Part shown: piece after piece, positions 16,275 through 25,863 of the stretch | How positions within the stretch are numbered: the first letter of the stretch is position 1 | How the letters are laid out: each line of letters opens with the position of its first letter | Assembly (NCBI RefSeq): GCF_048006345.1 | Contig: NZ_CP180351.1 | Coordinates: forward strand, 1,984,001 to 2,048,000 | Source: Marivita sp030148515 | GTDB taxonomy: Bacteria; Pseudomonadota; Alphaproteobacteria; Rhodobacterales; Rhodobacteraceae | DNA length: 64,000 nt | Reading direction: 5' to 3' | Program-made: the position numbers and the translations under genes | Notes under the pieces: generated by a model | Seen by the model: only the letters and a program-made list of their open reading frames with translations | Database searches by the model: none | Told to the model about the DNA's origin: nothing

Positions 16275-19200
16275 TTACCCGTGCTGTTCGACGGAAGACA
16301 TTAAGGCCAATTCCGACTTCAATACAAGCGATTGGCGGTCAATCGGCTTTGACAGCACCGCGGTGAACAACGCACCGGACCGACCCGCCTCGCCAGCCAG
16401 TGCGGTGACAAGAATGGATGGCAGGTTCGGTACGATTGCCTTGGCGGCTTCGGTCAGTTCGGCCCCCGTCATTCCCGACATGTCGTAATCTGTGACCAGC
16501 AAGTCCCACGTGTCAGGATCATCGCGCAACGCATCGAGAACGTCCTCAGGATTGGTGGTCGCCGCGACCTCGGCACCGGCCGCTTCGAGATAGGCTGTGA
16601 TAACGTCAAGCACTTCCGGCTGATCATCCACAACAAGGATCATGCGGCCATCAAGACGACCAGTCCCTTCAAAATCCGGATCATCCGGCGCGACCGGTTG
16701 CTCGACCATATCGATTGGCCAGAACACTTCGAATTTTGTGCCTTTTCCAAGTTCCGTGGTCAGCCTCAAAGCCCCTCCATTGTCTTCGATGACCGAAGAC
16801 ACGACCGCCAGCCCCAATCCGGTGCCCAAATCTCCCTTTGTGCTGAAATAAGGGGTCAGGATCCGCGAGGCGACATCCGGCGGCATGCCGGGGCCGGTAT
16901 CTTCGACCGTAAGACAGGCGTAGCAACGGGCAGGATCAACGCGCCCGACAGCCATTGCCCCGGTCGGGACATGACAGCTTGCAGACGAAAGCCGGATCGA
17001 AATCGCACCGGGACTGTCAGCGATCGCGTCGCGCGCATTGATCGCGAGGTTGAGCAGGAGCTGGAGCACATCCGTCGGGTCTGCCAAAGCTTCGACTGGC
17101 GTCTCGGGCACAGTCACCGTAAGCCGGGCCGAAGGATGCAGGCTGGACCGGACGAGATCAGCCGCTTCCTGGACGGGTCGGCGCAGGTCCAGATTGATCC
17201 GCGCCGATTGGCGCGCACCCAAGGTCAACAGGCGCTTTACCAGGCCTGCAGCCTGATCCGACGCCGTCAATATCCGCATTGCGCCGGCAGCTGCGGAGCC
17301 GCCCTCTTCGGCGATCAGCGACGCCCCACCCGAGATGATGGCCAGAAGATTGTTGAAATCATGCGCCAGTCCAGCTGCCATTTGCCCGATCATCTCGCGG
17401 CGTTGTGCGAGTTGGAGTTCATTCATCAGCCGCTCGCGCTCTGCCCGTTCCCGTCTGCGCGCAGAAATGTCCCGCGTTATGATCAGCACGCCGCCGTCCG
17501 CGTTCACCGTCAGAGACACGTCCTGATCGACCGGGCTACCGTCTTTGGCAAGGCCGACAACCTCTCCGGACCAGCCTCCGTCCTGCATCAGCGCAGGCAC
17601 GGCATTAATTTCCATCCAGCGTACTTCGTCCGGTGCAAAAAGCATGGACCACGGTTCACCAAGAAGATCGCGTTCATCCGCATAACCGAACATATCGAGA
17701 TGTGCGCGGTTGGTGTAAACGAAGCGACCCTCGGCATCAGTGATGGCGATCCCGTCAAGGCTGGCTTCCATTGCTGCGGCACGATCTGCAAGTGCCCGCT
17801 GTTCGGCCAGCTTGAGGTCGGTAATGTCCACGCGCAATTCGACGCGACCGCCGTCGGGCATGGCTCTTTCGAACACGCGCAGCCATGAGCCGTCCGGCAA
17901 TTGCTGTTCGAACTCACGGTCAGGCTGCGAGTGCAGAACGAACCTTTCTGCCAGCCATTCCTCTTCGCGCCCAATCGCCTCGGGGTACTGGCCAACCTCA
18001 AGACCGTAACGGATGATGCTGGCAAAGCTCGCGCCCGGGACAATCGCCGGTGCCGACAATTCATAGATCTGGCGGTAGCGGCTGTTGCAGATCACAAGCC
18101 GATCATCGGCATCGTAGAGAACGAACCCGTCCTGCAAAGCTTCCACGGCTTTTTCGAGGTTTGCCCGCGCCAGTGCGGCATCTCGGGCAGCCTTTCGCAG
18201 CGACTCAGCCTGCTCGCGTTGTTCAGTGATGTCGACCTCGACCGCGAGGAACCCTTGTATACCTCCAGCCTCGTCCTGTAAGGGCTGAATATCAATCGAC
18301 AGCCAGTATTCCTGACCGTCACGCGATTGATTCAGCACTTCGACCTGAACGGCTTCCCCGCGGTCCAGAGCCTTTCGCATCTTTTCGACGGTTGCAGGAT
18401 CGGTGTTAGGTCCCTGCAAAATGCGCCCGGGGTTCTTGCCTCTGACGTCGTTCAGTGTCCAACCGGTTGTCCGTTCAAACGCTTCGTTCACCCATTCAAT
18501 GCGCCGCCGTGCATCGGTCACCACAACAAGGTTGGTGGTGCGTCGCGCGATTTCGGACAGGCGTTCAACTTCTGCCGCCTTTTCGCGTGCCTCGGTGATG
18601 TCGCGCAAAGCCAGCACATAGCCCTGATCGCGGATCGTCGACGCCGTCAGTTGCCACCAGCCCGTGACAGACTTGCCCAATGCCATTTGGAAAGTGTGGT
18701 TGACCACATCTGCACCTGCGTCCAGTTCGCTCAGTTTCTGGCGCAAGACCTTGGCAAGGTGGGCAGGCAGTTTTTCTTCGGGTGTTCGATTGACGTAAGT
18801 TGCGTCAATTGTTTCAGGCAGCGAAAGTGCCCCGGAATGCCACGAGACAAACCGGCCTTCGCGGTCAAGTTCGACAATCAGGTCGGGCAAGGCAGACAAG
18901 ACGGCTTCAAGTCTGTTGCGTTGCGTCAGCGTTTCGGCATGAGCCGAAACCAAACGCTCCTCGGCATCCCGGCGCGCCAGAACGGACACGATGACCTTTG
19001 CCACCGACCGGATCAGATGCACCTCACCCGGCAGGAAGGTGCGCTGGTCACGGACCGCGTCAAAGCCGACAAAGCCTCTGAAGGCACCATCCTCGACCAT
19101 CGGCACAGCAAGAAGCGAACGTATGCCCTGTTCCACCAACAGGTCTTTTTCCGGAGCGTCATCCGGCATTGCAGCCACATCCGGGATCACGACTTCTGAT

Positions 19201-20228
19201 CCCGCATCGAAAAGCGTGCGCCAATGGTCGATCATCCCGATGGGAAGACCTTGAAGCATCTCCAGCGCGGGCTCAATCCCGGGGCCGCACCATTCGTGCG
19301 TGTTGTCGATGAACGCCTCGTCCTTGCGAAGGCGGAACACATACACCCGGTCGGTGTCAGTCAGCCTGCCCATTTGGTCGAGGGCCGCATCAATTGCCGC
19401 GTCAATGTCCTTGAGCGGTGCCCCAAGCAGCGCATCAAGAATGCCAACAACCTGACCCTGCATCTCGGTCAGACGTGAAAACGCGTTGTGGACTGCTTCG
19501 AACGGGGCATCAAGAACAGCATCCGACCTTTCCAGGGGTTTGCCTTCGATCAGCCCGAGCAAGAGCGCATTCCGCCGGGCCTCGCGCAGCGCCAGCAACG
19601 CCTGAGCAGCCAGTTTCGAGACTTGCTCAAGAGTTCGGAGGTCGCCAGACGAATACCGTCCTGCCACCTTGCATCCCAAGAGAAACGCCCCGGCTTTTTC
19701 GTCGGGCATCTCCAACGGGACAATCATGGTCGACGCCAATTCTTCCGCACCACCGGGCCAGGAATAGCCTTCGATGAGGTTTGTCATCTTTGTCAGGCGA
19801 CGCGACCGGTCGATCATCGTTGCGGGCAAAGGCAAGGCATGCCCTTGGTTGACCTTGTCCGCACAGGTCGAAATGATCGTATGGTCGCCGTCGGCCTGAA
19901 TGAAAAAGCAGTCACGACCACCGATTTCGCGCTTCAACACGTCCAACAGGGATTGCATGGCTTCATCTGCGCCGGACTTTCCGGTCAGTGCCTTGAGCGC
20001 CTCCGAAAGGATCGACCGTTCCTTGAGCGCCACCGCTTCCCGCAGACGAACCGCTTCGTTATTTGCCAGCGCAGTGCGCACGGCTTCGGCCTCGGCCATA
20101 AGCCGATAATTGATCTCGACGATTTCGTTGTTCTTCGCCTCAAGAAGCGCTTCCGCCTCAAGACGCGCCTGTTTTTCGCGCTCGTAGAGGCTTTGCGAGA
20201 TCATTGGTTCTCGGGTTTCACTGGTCAT
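16275..20228 (-). CDS. Hybrid sensor histidine kinase (GAF-GAF-PAS-PAS-PAS-PAS-HisKA-HATPase-REC)
   Basis: This 1317-residue soluble kinase has no membrane segments. Residues 10-75 are a coiled coil rich in Ala, Glu and Arg. Two GAF-like domains follow (about 75-215 and 255-420), then four PAS domains between about 440 and 930, one with the typical TERTTGW/GKNPGRILQGPNTDP motif. The phosphoacceptor histidine is in GLAHDFNNLLAIISG near residue 956. The ATP-binding domain has ...GTGLGLAVVSSVIEDNGG near 1150, and a receiver domain with VVDDQPE and DYDMSGMTG ends the protein. It is flanked by a FIST gene upstream and a LuxR regulator downstream, the gene set of NosP/NahK nitric-oxide signalling. 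The cytoplasmic location fits a partner that delivers the signal. Confidence 0.92.
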   Translation of the reverse strand: MTSETREPMISQSLYEREKQARLEAEALLEAKNNEIVEINYRLMAEAEAVRTALANNEAVRLREAVALKERSILSEALKALTGKSGADEAMQSLLDVLKREIGGRDCFFIQADGDHTIISTCADKVNQGHALPLPATMIDRSRRLTKMTNLIEGYSWPGGAEELASTMIVPLEMPDEKAGAFLLGCKVAGRYSSGDLRTLEQVSKLAAQALLALREARRNALLLGLIEGKPLERSDAVLDAPFEAVHNAFSRLTEMQGQVVGILDALLGAPLKDIDAAIDAALDQMGRLTDTDRVYVFRLRKDEAFIDNTHEWCGPGIEPALEMLQGLPIGMIDHWRTLFDAGSEVVIPDVAAMPDDAPEKDLLVEQGIRSLLAVPMVEDGAFRGFVGFDAVRDQRTFLPGEVHLIRSVAKVIVSVLARRDAEERLVSAHAETLTQRNRLEAVLSALPDLIVELDREGRFVSWHSGALSLPETIDATYVNRTPEEKLPAHLAKVLRQKLSELDAGADVVNHTFQMALGKSVTGWWQLTASTIRDQGYVLALRDITEAREKAAEVERLSEIARRTTNLVVVTDARRRIEWVNEAFERTTGWTLNDVRGKNPGRILQGPNTDPATVEKMRKALDRGEAVQVEVLNQSRDGQEYWLSIDIQPLQDEAGGIQGFLAVEVDITEQREQAESLRKAARDAALARANLEKAVEALQDGFVLYDADDRLVICNSRYRQIYELSAPAIVPGASFASIIRYGLEVGQYPEAIGREEEWLAERFVLHSQPDREFEQQLPDGSWLRVFERAMPDGGRVELRVDITDLKLAEQRALADRAAAMEASLDGIAITDAEGRFVYTNRAHLDMFGYADERDLLGEPWSMLFAPDEVRWMEINAVPALMQDGGWSGEVVGLAKDGSPVDQDVSLTVNADGGVLIITRDISARRRERAERERLMNELQLAQRREMIGQMAAGLAHDFNNLLAIISGGASLIAEEGGSAAAGAMRILTASDQAAGLVKRLLTLGARQSARINLDLRRPVQEAADLVRSSLHPSARLTVTVPETPVEALADPTDVLQLLLNLAINARDAIADSPGAISIRLSSASCHVPTGAMAVGRVDPARCYACLTVEDTGPGMPPDVASRILTPYFSTKGDLGTGLGLAVVSSVIEDNGGALRLTTELGKGTKFEVFWPIDMVEQPVAPDDPDFEGTGRLDGRMILVVDDQPEVLDVITAYLEAAGAEVAATTNPEDVLDALRDDPDTWDLLVTDYDMSGMTGAELTEAAKAIVPNLPSILVTALAGEAGRSGALFTAVLSKPIDRQSLVLKSELALMSSVEQHG

Positions 20229-20301
20229 GTTTCGGGTCCGCGTGTCAAACCATCTGTTCTTTTGTCAAACCGCCCCACAATACTCGAACCCACAGGATCA
20301 C

Positions 20302-20362
20302 CCCTTTCGAAAAGGGACGATCCGAAAAGCCGCGATCGTGCATGTGCAACCACAGCACGATC
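20302..20362. other. Two inverted repeats between FIST and kinase genes
   Basis: The 153-bp gap between the FIST stop and the kinase start contains CCCTTT-CGA-AAAGGG (20302-20316) and GATCGTGC/GCACGATC with a 13-nt spacer (20334-20362). The second lies about 20 nt after the FIST stop, and its minus-strand RNA is followed by CGGCTTTTCGG, so it may act as a weak terminator. The rest of the gap shows nothing I can assign. Confidence 0.4.
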
Positions 20363-20381
20363 CTTCGCACAATCCGGCTTA

Positions 20382-21572
20382 TCACAGTTCAGGCGCACTG
20401 AACATCGTACAGGAAATCATCAGATTTCCGTGCTTTGCATATTCTCCGGCTGGCACGCCCTGCTCGCCGAATGTGAAGATGCCAAGCCATGGCTTGTCTC
20501 CAAGGACGTCGTTGATCCCGGCCGACACGTCGTCCATCCGGTCCTTCACCGCCAACATGCACCCACCACAATAGACCACCAGTGCCCCTGTCACCTCGCC
20601 TCCGGCGTTCTGGCTGGCCTGCTCCGCGACAAGGCCGGCCCGCTCGACCAGACTTTCCACCGATCCCTGCATCTGCCAAAGCTGATCCCCTTCGGACACC
20701 GCTGCAAACAGGTCCACCGCACCGCCAGGATGGGCAACGGCAGGATGCGCCAACAGGTGAAACGGAACGCCCGCGACCCGTCGCATCTCACGACCCAGGG
20801 GCCAGAACGTGGAGTCCGCAAGGATGGATCGCGGCTCTTCTTCTGCAACCGGAACAGCACCGGCGGACCACTCATTCAGAATTTCGGCCGCTGGGCGTCC
20901 GTCGATCTCGTAAAGGCGGCGTTCCTCGACCCGGGTCACTGTTCCGTTCGATCCTGTTGGCGCGTACCCGCTCTTGTAAACTGAAGCGACAGGTGTGGAT
21001 GGGAACAAGACCGACACGACCAGCCCGTCTGAATGAACTGCGTCCGGCCCGAACAGCGACCACTTGCCTGAGACATCATTGTCGGCTGTACTGCCTCCGA
21101 CGATCAATGTGTCTTCGCCAACAACGGCACACAATCCGGCGATCACATCTTCCTCGCGTCCGGGCGCGACGCTCAGCCAGACCATCTCGGGGATTTCACC
21201 GGGACGTCCTGCACGGGACAGTGCTTCGGTGGCCGCCTCGCGCGCCGCAGCTTCAGCGTCATCGCCCAAATCGACGGAACTGGTGCCATAACTGCCATCG
21301 GCGTCCCAGATCGCAAACACCCCCAGACCGGACCCGCCGATATCGACACCTGACGATCCCATGATCCCCAGACAGGACGACCCACCGTGCAACGCTGTGG
21401 CCCCGAAAGCGGTCTGCGCACCTTGATGAAGATCCGCTGCATCAAGTCCAACGCCGAAATGAAGCGCGAGAAAGTCCGGCGTGCCATTACGGTCCATCTC
21501 GAGCCGAGAAGCGATCTCGGCCAAACCGCTGGACGTCTCCCCAGCTCTTGATTGTGCGGCTAGAATTTTCAT
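20382..21572 (-). CDS. FIST-domain signal protein (NosP-like)
   Basis: This 396-residue protein has an N-terminal FIST domain (strands around FLALHFGVGLDAADLHQG and GGSSCLGIMG) and a C-terminal FIST_C domain ending with YCGGCMLAVKDRMDDV and GIFTFGEQG, both typical of the family. FIST proteins are proposed small-ligand sensors; one branch, NosP, binds haem and nitric oxide and controls a neighbouring hybrid kinase. I chose ATG at 21572 because AGGAAGG lies 5 nt upstream; a GTG two codons earlier is the alternative. It is encoded just upstream of the kinase on the same strand. Haem binding cannot be judged from sequence alone. Confidence 0.85.
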   Translation of the reverse strand: MKILAAQSRAGETSSGLAEIASRLEMDRNGTPDFLALHFGVGLDAADLHQGAQTAFGATALHGGSSCLGIMGSSGVDIGGSGLGVFAIWDADGSYGTSSVDLGDDAEAAAREAATEALSRAGRPGEIPEMVWLSVAPGREEDVIAGLCAVVGEDTLIVGGSTADNDVSGKWSLFGPDAVHSDGLVVSVLFPSTPVASVYKSGYAPTGSNGTVTRVEERRLYEIDGRPAAEILNEWSAGAVPVAEEEPRSILADSTFWPLGREMRRVAGVPFHLLAHPAVAHPGGAVDLFAAVSEGDQLWQMQGSVESLVERAGLVAEQASQNAGGEVTGALVVYCGGCMLAVKDRMDDVSAGINDVLGDKPWLGIFTFGEQGVPAGEYAKHGNLMISCTMFSAPEL

Positions 21573-21612
21573 GGTCACCTTCCTTCTTGGGGGAAGTTAG
21601 CCCGAAAATCTC

Positions 21613-21640
21613 GCGCGTGCCATTGTTCAAAAGCACGCGC
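21613..21640 (-). terminator. Hairpin downstream of the aldolase operon
   Basis: GCGCGTGC (21613-21620) pairs with GCACGCGC (21633-21640) around a 12-nt loop. Read on the minus strand it lies about 105 nt after the aldolase stop and is followed by GAGATTTTC, a short T-run. It could end the mtnK-to-aldolase transcript ahead of the FIST gene. Confidence 0.45.
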
Positions 21641-21746
21641 CACGGTTTCGAAGCGACACAAAGAGCGCAACAGACGGGTCTGCCAAATTCACGACACCAC
21701 GGTCACGGCATTCGTGTCTGCCGAAGAGGTGTTCAAACCCGCGTTT

Positions 21747-22427
21747 TCAGGCTTCTTCTGTCGCCGCTGGTCGCGGCCCATAATTTTGAAAAGCAACAAG
21801 GACCTCAGCGATTTCGGCCTCCGACAGGATATGAGGTTCTCCACCAATTCTGCTGAACAGATAGGTGCGCGCGAGCGTTTCCAATTCCTCCAACCGCCAC
21901 CGCGCCTTGGCGATCGTCTCACCCAGAACCGTGGCCCCATGATTGGCCATAAGACATGCATGACGGTCTGCCATGATCTCGGCCATGTTGGCGCAAAGCT
22001 CGGGACTGCCGAACAGCGCATAATCGGCCAAAGGCACATCGTTGCCGCCAAAAGCCGCCACCATGTAATGACAGGCCGGGATCGGTCTGCGCTGCACCGC
22101 GAGGATACTGCAATAGGGCGGGTGGGCGTGCAGAACCACGGGCATATCGGGTCGTGCCTGATGCAGCCCTTGATGAAACGGCCATTCGGACGACGGTTTC
22201 AATCCCGCTCCATCCGGCTGACCATCAAGCGGGATGGTCACCATCAGATCAGGCGTGAGGTCTTCATAAGGCACACCCGACGGTGTGATCAGAATGCCCG
22301 CTTCGGTCCGCGCAGAAATGTTGCCGGACGTGCCCTGATTGAGATGGCGTTCGTTCATCCAGAGACAGGCGGCAATCAGCGCCTGCCGGGTCTCTTTGGT
22401 GTCTTGCAGTGGTGCGGCTGGGGTCAT
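21747..22427 (-). CDS. Class II aldolase/adducin-family aldolase (5-modified ribulose-1-phosphate aldolase candidate)
   Basis: This 226-residue class II aldolase has the phosphate-binding segment NQGTSGNISAR, the catalytic acidic residue in SSEWPFHQGLHQ, and zinc ligands in VVLHAHPPYCS with a third histidine in LMANHGATVLG. Family members cleave ketose 1-phosphates to DHAP and an aldehyde. The genes upstream encode an MtnK-like kinase and MtnA-like isomerase, which together make a 5-modified ribulose-1-phosphate, exactly the substrate type of the DHAP-shunt aldolases (Ald2) and of DrdB in 5-deoxyribose breakdown. MtnB-type dehydratases share the fold, but MtnC/MtnD/MtnE are absent here, which supports aldolase. 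Its ATG overlaps the regulator stop (TGATG). Confidence 0.85.
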   Translation of the reverse strand: MTPAAPLQDTKETRQALIAACLWMNERHLNQGTSGNISARTEAGILITPSGVPYEDLTPDLMVTIPLDGQPDGAGLKPSSEWPFHQGLHQARPDMPVVLHAHPPYCSILAVQRRPIPACHYMVAAFGGNDVPLADYALFGSPELCANMAEIMADRHACLMANHGATVLGETIAKARWRLEELETLARTYLFSRIGGEPHILSEAEIAEVLVAFQNYGPRPAATEEA

Positions 22428-23431
22428 CAGATCATCTCCATCAGGTCTTCGGCGACCTGCGCGCTGGTCGCCAGATGAGTCACAAAGCCACCCTTCATCG
22501 CAGCGCGCGCAGGACGCGCCCGCCCCGGTCCCGCCGCAACAAGAAGCGCCATCTCCTTGCCCCTCATCTGATCCAGTGAGACACCGATCATCCGATCCTC
22601 GACGGCAGACACCACGGGATGTCCCTCTCCATCAATCAGGCGCCCACAGATCACGCCGACGGCCCCCTTTAATCGTTGGGACGCGATTTCGTCGGGCGTC
22701 AGGATACCGCTGCGCACCACATGGGCGTCTGCATCGCAGGTGCCACATGCCAGAACCGTCTTGTTGCACGTGGCCAGCGCGTCCAATTGATCGCGTACTA
22801 CGGGCTCGTCACACAGCGCATCCCGCAGCGCCTTGTTCGACAAAACCAGAGGGGCATGGAAGTTGATGCATTCGGCCCCCAACCGTTGCGCCAGAATTGC
22901 CGTACAGGCTTCGGCGGCAAATCCCAAAGCGGCAGGCCGCGATCCCAAGAGCTGGATGACCGACAGGTCCGGCACGGGCGTGTTGGGCACCTGCTGCGCC
23001 ATCTGGTAGACCGTTGCGCCCCAGGAGACGCCCAGCCGGTCGCCGGGTTCGAGCAAACGCGGCAGCCAGTCCGCCGCCGCCCGTGTCACCCGCGCGACGC
23101 TTGCCGCAACGCCATGCGGATCGACAGGATCGTCCGGCACCACCATCGCCTCGGTCAAACCGTAGGCGGCGCACAGCTCCTCGGCCAGCCGGTGCCCCTT
23201 GAACACGTCGCTGTCCATATGCACCCGCACCCAACCCCGATTGCGCGCCTCATTGAGGTAATTGACCACCGACGCCCGGCTGATCCGCATGCGTTCGGCG
23301 ATGTCGTTCTGGTTCAGCCCGTCGTGGTAATAGAGCCACGCCGCCTCGATAAAAGGCGCGTCGTCCCGTGCGGGCAGCCGTGCTGCATCCACCGAAGCCG
23401 TGCGCATTTTGCCAAGCGGGGTGGCAGGCAT
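22427..23431 (-). CDS. SorC/DeoR-type sugar-binding transcriptional regulator
   Basis: This 334-residue protein has an N-terminal helix-turn-helix (GLNQNDIAERMRISRASVVN followed by YLNEARNRGW) and a large C-terminal sugar-phosphate-binding domain related to ribose-phosphate isomerases, the SorC plan. It lies between the isomerase (9 bp gap) and the aldolase (1 bp overlap). The likely effector is a phosphorylated pathway intermediate, and the likely target is the 17-bp palindrome at 25864-25880 that faces both operons. Both points are inference. Confidence 0.9.
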   Translation of the reverse strand: MPATPLGKMRTASVDAARLPARDDAPFIEAAWLYYHDGLNQNDIAERMRISRASVVNYLNEARNRGWVRVHMDSDVFKGHRLAEELCAAYGLTEAMVVPDDPVDPHGVAASVARVTRAAADWLPRLLEPGDRLGVSWGATVYQMAQQVPNTPVPDLSVIQLLGSRPAALGFAAEACTAILAQRLGAECINFHAPLVLSNKALRDALCDEPVVRDQLDALATCNKTVLACGTCDADAHVVRSGILTPDEIASQRLKGAVGVICGRLIDGEGHPVVSAVEDRMIGVSLDQMRGKEMALLVAAGPGRARPARAAMKGGFVTHLATSAQVAEDLMEMI

Positions 23432-23440
23432 CGGGGTGCC

Positions 23441-24544
23441 CTACTCTGTCGCGCGGGCGAATTCGGGAAACAAGCCGGCCAGCCCTTCTTCGGACGCATC
23501 GCAGACACCGCGTTCGGTGATCAAGCCAGTGACCAGACGGTTCGGCGTCACGTCAAAGGCCGGGTTGCCACCCGGGGTGCCTTCAGGAGTGACCTGCACC
23601 GTACCGATGCCACCGGCGTCAAGAACGCCCTGAACATGGGTGACTTCCCGCGCGTTGCGCTCTTCAATGGGGATTTCGGCCACACCATCCGACACGGTCC
23701 AGTCGATGGTCGGTGATGGCAGCGCCACATAGAACGGCACATTGTTGTCCTTTGCCGCGAGCGCCTTGAGATAGGTCCCGATCTTGTTGCACACATCCCC
23801 TTGCCGCGTCGTCCGGTCAGTGCCGGTGATGACCATGTCCACCATCCCGTGCTGCATGAGATGCCCGCCCGCATTGTCGGTGATGTAGGTGTGCGGCACG
23901 CCATGTTTGCCCAACTCCCACGAGGTCAGCGTGCCCTGATTGCGGGGGCGGGTTTCGTCAACCCACACATGCAGGGCAATGCCCGCATCATGCGCCTGAT
24001 ACATCGGGCTTGTGGCTGTGCCCCAATCCACCGTCGCCAACCACCCCGCGTTGCAATGGGTTAGCAGGCGCACGGGTTCCCCTGCCGGTTTCTTCGCGGC
24101 GATTTCACGGATGATCGCCAGACCATTTTCCCCGATCCGGCGGTTGATCTCAACGTCCTCGTCCGCAATCTCATGCGCCAGCGCCAAGGCCGCAGCAGCA
24201 CGGTCGCCCTTTGCCAAAGGTCGCAACGCGGCGCGGCAGCGGTCAAGCGCCCAGCGCAGGTTGATTGCCGTCGGGCGTGTTTTCTCAAGGAACGTCCACG
24301 CCGCATCCATGTTTGCATCTGACGGGTCTTCCGCCATCGCAAGCGCCATACCGTAAGCTGCCGTGGCCCCGATCAACGGCGCGCCGCGCACGCGCATCTC
24401 GTAGATGGCATCGGCGTAGTCCTGCATCGTCGCCACCGGGATCACCCGGAAGTCATGCGGCAACCAGCGTTGGTCAATGATCTCGAGAACGGACTTCTCG
24501 TGGTTCCACCACAGCGAGCGGTAATGGGTTCCGTCGATCTTCAT
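23441..24544 (-). CDS. mtnA: S-methyl-5-thioribose-1-phosphate isomerase family (MtnA/DrdA-like)
   Basis: This 367-residue member of the eIF2B/MtnA family has the substrate motif VRGAPLIGATAAYG near residue 53, the catalytic cysteine in THCNAGWLATVDWG near 165, and the catalytic aspartate in VITGTDRTTRQGDVCNKIG. It converts a 5-modified ribose-1-phosphate to the ribulose-1-phosphate. The start overlaps the kinase stop by 4 bp. In this cluster the substrate may be 5-methylthioribose-1-phosphate or 5-deoxyribose-1-phosphate; these two are not separable by sequence inspection. Confidence 0.92.
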   Translation of the reverse strand: MKIDGTHYRSLWWNHEKSVLEIIDQRWLPHDFRVIPVATMQDYADAIYEMRVRGAPLIGATAAYGMALAMAEDPSDANMDAAWTFLEKTRPTAINLRWALDRCRAALRPLAKGDRAAAALALAHEIADEDVEINRRIGENGLAIIREIAAKKPAGEPVRLLTHCNAGWLATVDWGTATSPMYQAHDAGIALHVWVDETRPRNQGTLTSWELGKHGVPHTYITDNAGGHLMQHGMVDMVITGTDRTTRQGDVCNKIGTYLKALAAKDNNVPFYVALPSPTIDWTVSDGVAEIPIEERNAREVTHVQGVLDAGGIGTVQVTPEGTPGGNPAFDVTPNRLVTGLITERGVCDASEEGLAGLFPEFARATE

Positions 24545-25800
24545 AGGACGTCCTTTCCGTTGAAGTCCCGCGCGATGGCGCAGACTGCGCTGGCATCGGT
24601 CAGCCTGTCGGCCTCGTGGATCAGTTCCGCGCCCATGAGCAGATTGCGCGCTTCCAAGGGTGCCCGAACCGCCGGGTCGGCGATGTCTTCGAAATCGGCA
24701 TTATGCGCCAGAGACAGGCAGCGGCGGTGCATTTCGATCCCGCAGACCGCCCATGCGTCGCGCCAGATGCCCGCGAGAACCGCATCACAGGCGGGGGTGC
24801 TGTCGTGACCTTGATCTTCGAACAAGCAGGCTGGGTAGAGAATGCCCGTCCGCTCGGTTTTCCAGAGATGGCGGAACTCGGTCTCGAAGGTCGTGCAGAC
24901 CTCTTCGATCACGCCCAGAATCCACTCTTGATAGTCGGCCAGATCCTCACCCCGGTGGGCGGGCTGACTGAAATAGGCCATCAGGAAATTCGCGCAGAGC
25001 ATGCCAATATCGAACCCCATCGGCCCGTATTGGGCGAATTCCGGGTCGATCACCCGGCTTTCGCGGCCCGTCGACATGATCGACCCCGAATGCAGATCGC
25101 CATGCACCATGGTTTCGGTGTTGGACACAAACCGCTGCAACGCCTGCTGCACCTTCACCTTGAGCGCAACATCAGACCGGAGGCGTTTGACGACCGGGTC
25201 CAGACCCTCGGTGTGGTGGTTCATTTCGGCGCTGAAATAGGGATCGGTAAAGACCAGCGCCTCGGTGATGGCCGGAATATCCACATTGCCCGCGAACAGA
25301 GCCACATCCGCTTTCTTGTCACCGCTTTTCATCGACAGCTCGGACCCACGGAACGCGGTGCGGGCGCAGAACTTGCCCAAGAACTCTGCAAGCCCGTCGA
25401 CCCGTTCCCCCGCGATCAACTTGCGGCGCAGGATCACATGCGGCGACAGGAACTCCATCACGATCAGTGCCTGTGCCTCGTCGAAATGGTAAATCCCGGG
25501 CACCGATCCGGGGTCGCGCCCAACCTGACGGGTCAGCGCGTGGTATTCATAGAACGCGCGGTAAAGTGGCAGCGGCCAGCTGTCCCCGACCAGTCGGACG
25601 TAGGGCAGCGCCTGTTTTACCACCGCTTTGCCTTCGGGGCCGGTCACGATGAAGACGAGGTTCAGGTTGCCATCCCCGACCTCTTGCACCTGCCACGTCG
25701 CATGGTCCGCGCCCACCTGTGACGCCAATGCGGCGACGCCTTTCAGACGCTCAGGCAATGTCTCTACACTCAGGGCTTCATAGCTGGCGCTTGCGCTCAT
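24541..25800 (-). CDS. mtnK: S-methyl-5-thioribose kinase family (MtnK/DrdI-like)
   Basis: This 419-residue protein has the aminoglycoside-phosphotransferase-like kinase fold, with a catalytic loop MVHGDLHSGSIMS and metal-binding RVIDPEFAQYG, both as in MtnK. The ATG at 25800 follows GGGGAGG by a 6-nt spacer, so I prefer it to an upstream start. It should phosphorylate C1 of a 5-modified ribose after uptake. It is the first gene of the minus-strand operon kinase, isomerase, regulator, aldolase. No MTA nucleosidase or phosphorylase is in the window, so the free sugar, not the nucleoside, seems to be the starting point. Confidence 0.92.
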   Translation of the reverse strand: MSASASYEALSVETLPERLKGVAALASQVGADHATWQVQEVGDGNLNLVFIVTGPEGKAVVKQALPYVRLVGDSWPLPLYRAFYEYHALTRQVGRDPGSVPGIYHFDEAQALIVMEFLSPHVILRRKLIAGERVDGLAEFLGKFCARTAFRGSELSMKSGDKKADVALFAGNVDIPAITEALVFTDPYFSAEMNHHTEGLDPVVKRLRSDVALKVKVQQALQRFVSNTETMVHGDLHSGSIMSTGRESRVIDPEFAQYGPMGFDIGMLCANFLMAYFSQPAHRGEDLADYQEWILGVIEEVCTTFETEFRHLWKTERTGILYPACLFEDQGHDSTPACDAVLAGIWRDAWAVCGIEMHRRCLSLAHNADFEDIADPAVRAPLEARNLLMGAELIHEADRLTDASAVCAIARDFNGKDVL

Positions 25801-25863
25801 CAGTGGCCTCCCCGCTTCCTCCAATGCACACTCCCTTTGTGCGTAGCCTTCAATTTACACTTA

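Noticed and set aside
16698..17888. Long open frame opposite the hybrid kinase
   Set aside because: Composition and lack of motifs mark it as a shadow of the kinase gene.
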